A stretch of DNA of 7,326 nucleotides from positions 1-7,326 of the forward strand of contig CAILUR010000089.1 of NCBI GenBank assembly GCA_903837445.1. The letters are read 5' to 3'. A model generated the notes under the pieces. That model searched no databases. It was not told the DNA's origin and worked only from the letters and a program-made list of their open reading frames with translations. Positions 6,383 to 7,326 of the stretch are shown here, piece after piece. Both the position numbers and the translations under genes were made by a program. The stretch's first letter is position 1, and every line of letters starts with the position of its first letter. The stretch comes from an uncultured bacterium. Lineage in GTDB: Bacteria; Oederibacteriota; PGYV01; CAILUR01.

Positions 6383-7006
6383 ATGAAAAAATTAGCTTTC
6401 AGTAACCTCCACGCTTTTGACTCCAAATATAGTAATTTAATACTTGCTGGGGTGGATGAGGCAGGGCGTGGACCTTGGGCAGGGCCAGTAGTAGCAGCGG
6501 CAGTAATCCTTGATAAAAATAAAATTCTCACTCTCACGCAGATAAACGATTCTAAAATAATCCCCGAAGACAAACGCGAAAAACTCTATGATATAGTCAT
6601 AGCAGCAAGTTTAGCGTATGTGATAATTGAAAAATCCAACGAAGAAATAGATAGCTCGGATATTTTAAAAGCCACGCTGGTGGCAATGAAACAGGCAGTA
6701 GAACAACTTGGCATAAGACCGGATATCGCTATAATTGACGGCAATAAAGTGCCAGTTTTAGAAAAGTGTAAAGCGGAGTTTGTAATAGATGGAGATGCCA
6801 GGTCGTTATCTATAGCTGCGGCTTCTATATTGGCGAAAGTTCATAGAGACAGAGTAATGAGAGAGTTTGACACTCAGTACCCGCAATACGGTTTCAAAAG
6901 ACACAAAGGGTATGGCACAGCGGAACATATGAAAGCCTTGGAAATTCACGGCATTTGCGCGATACATAGGAAGAGTTACAAACCTGTAAAAAAACATATA
7001 AAGTAG
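6383..7006 (+). CDS. rnhB: Ribonuclease HII
   Basis: A 207-residue cytoplasmic enzyme that cleaves the RNA strand of RNA-DNA hybrids and starts removal of single ribonucleotides misinserted in DNA, using Mg2+ or Mn2+. The four acidic catalytic residues are visible: Asp25 and Glu26 in the signature GVDEAGRGPWAGPVVAAAV (23-41), Asp119 in IIDGN, and Asp138 in the GDARSLSIAAASILAKVHRD block (137-156). The conserved YPQYGFKRHKGYGTAEHMKAL segment (166-186) is also present. The length is normal for RNase HII and nothing is missing. The N-terminal 20 residues before the first strand are slightly long and divergent, so a later start cannot be wholly excluded, but no other good start with a ribosome site is seen. 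It precedes yraN, a gene order found in many bacteria. Confidence 0.97.
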   Translation: MKKLAFSNLHAFDSKYSNLILAGVDEAGRGPWAGPVVAAAVILDKNKILTLTQINDSKIIPEDKREKLYDIVIAASLAYVIIEKSNEEIDSSDILKATLVAMKQAVEQLGIRPDIAIIDGNKVPVLEKCKAEFVIDGDARSLSIAAASILAKVHRDRVMREFDTQYPQYGFKRHKGYGTAEHMKALEIHGICAIHRKSYKPVKKHIK

Positions 7007-7059
7007 GTTTTGATAAAAGTAAAATTATGAGAAAAATATATTTATTATGAAGTGTTATT

Positions 7060-7069
7060 AAGGGGGGAG
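7060..7069 (+). promoter_or_regulatory. Purine-rich ribosome binding region for yraN
   Basis: A purine-only run (AAGGGGGGAG) ends 1 base before the ATG at 7071; its AAGG part is spaced 7 bases from the start. It supports the start chosen for the truncated gene. Confidence 0.55.
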
Positions 7070-7070
7070 T

Positions 7071-7326
7071 ATGGATAAAAAGACTGATGCAAATAAGCGT
7101 AAGACTGGAAATTATTATGAGAGCAAGGTAGTAGAGTATCTAAAAGAAAAGGGGCTTGAAATTGTGGAGCAAAACTATTATACGGATATTGGGGAAATAG
7201 ATATAATTGTCAAAGAAAAAGACAATCCCACGCTTATTTTTGTGGAAGTGAAATCTAAAGAAAAGTCCACAGGGTTATCAGCTTTTGAAGCAGTGGATAG
7301 AAGAAAACAAAAGACCATTATCCGAC
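7071..7326 (+). CDS. yraN: YraN/UPF0102 family protein, 3'-truncated by the window edge
   Basis: The first 85 codons of a UPF0102 protein, a nuclease-fold family of unsettled function whose members are usually about 115-125 residues long, so around 30-40 residues are missing beyond the window. The pattern is clear: GNYYESKVVEYLKEKGLEIV (13-32), QNYYTDIGEIDIIVK (34-48), LIFVEVKSKEKSTG (55-68), then AFEAVDRRKQKTIIR (71-85). Glu17, Asp44 and the Glu59-x-Lys61 pair fit a PD-(D/E)xK-type metal-binding site. The ATG has a purine-rich ribosome site and lies 64 bp after rnhB. Members are often annotated as endonuclease-like, but this is fold-based; I claim only family membership. Confidence 0.93.
   Translation, partial: MDKKTDANKRKTGNYYESKVVEYLKEKGLEIVEQNYYTDIGEIDIIVKEKDNPTLIFVEVKSKEKSTGLSAFEAVDRRKQKTIIR

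Noticed and set aside
7027..7050. A 7-codon reading frame between rnhB and yraN
   Set aside because: It has no ribosome site and no sign of being a leader peptide.

Overview
The window is a densely packed stretch of AT-rich chromosome with every supported gene on the + strand. The organism is a Gram-negative (two-membrane) bacterium: there is an outer-membrane beta-barrel with a signal peptide and terminal Phe, a TonB protein, and its ExbB/ExbD motor. Low GC, frequent AGGAGG-type ribosome sites and divergent versions of otherwise standard families suggest an uncultured lineage (something like Elusimicrobiota/Endomicrobia or a neighbouring candidate phylum), but no marker here fixes the phylum and this is a guess.

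Region 1 (1-5653) is an envelope-energisation cluster. It holds a long TPR-repeat protein whose 5' end lies outside the window; a 567-residue outer-membrane barrel with the C-terminal end of a TonB-dependent receptor but no room for a normal plug domain; then exbB, exbD and tonB. Spacing is extremely tight: a 4-bp overlap from TPR to barrel, 0 bp from exbB to exbD and 2 bp from exbD to tonB. The only real gap is 77 bp between the barrel gene and exbB, which contains a hairpin and a perfect AGGAGG ribosome site. The likely working model is that ExbB-ExbD use proton-motive force to drive TonB, TonB acts on the co-encoded barrel, and the TPR protein is a partner or scaffold, probably periplasmic.

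Region 2 (5655-7326) is housekeeping: rsfS (ribosomal silencing factor) begins 1 bp after the tonB stop with a GTG start, followed by a small ribbon-helix-helix-like protein, rnhB (ribonuclease HII) and the start of a yraN/UPF0102 gene cut off by the window end. The rnhB-yraN pairing is common in bacteria. The tonB-rsfS junction is so tight that the envelope genes and at least rsfS are probably on one transcript.

The part most worth a second look is the TPR + plug-less receptor-like barrel + dedicated ExbBD-TonB set, which may be an uncharacterised TonB-powered outer-membrane system. No RNA genes, mobile elements, CRISPR arrays or convincing terminators were seen, and no gene-free stretch exceeds 77 bases.
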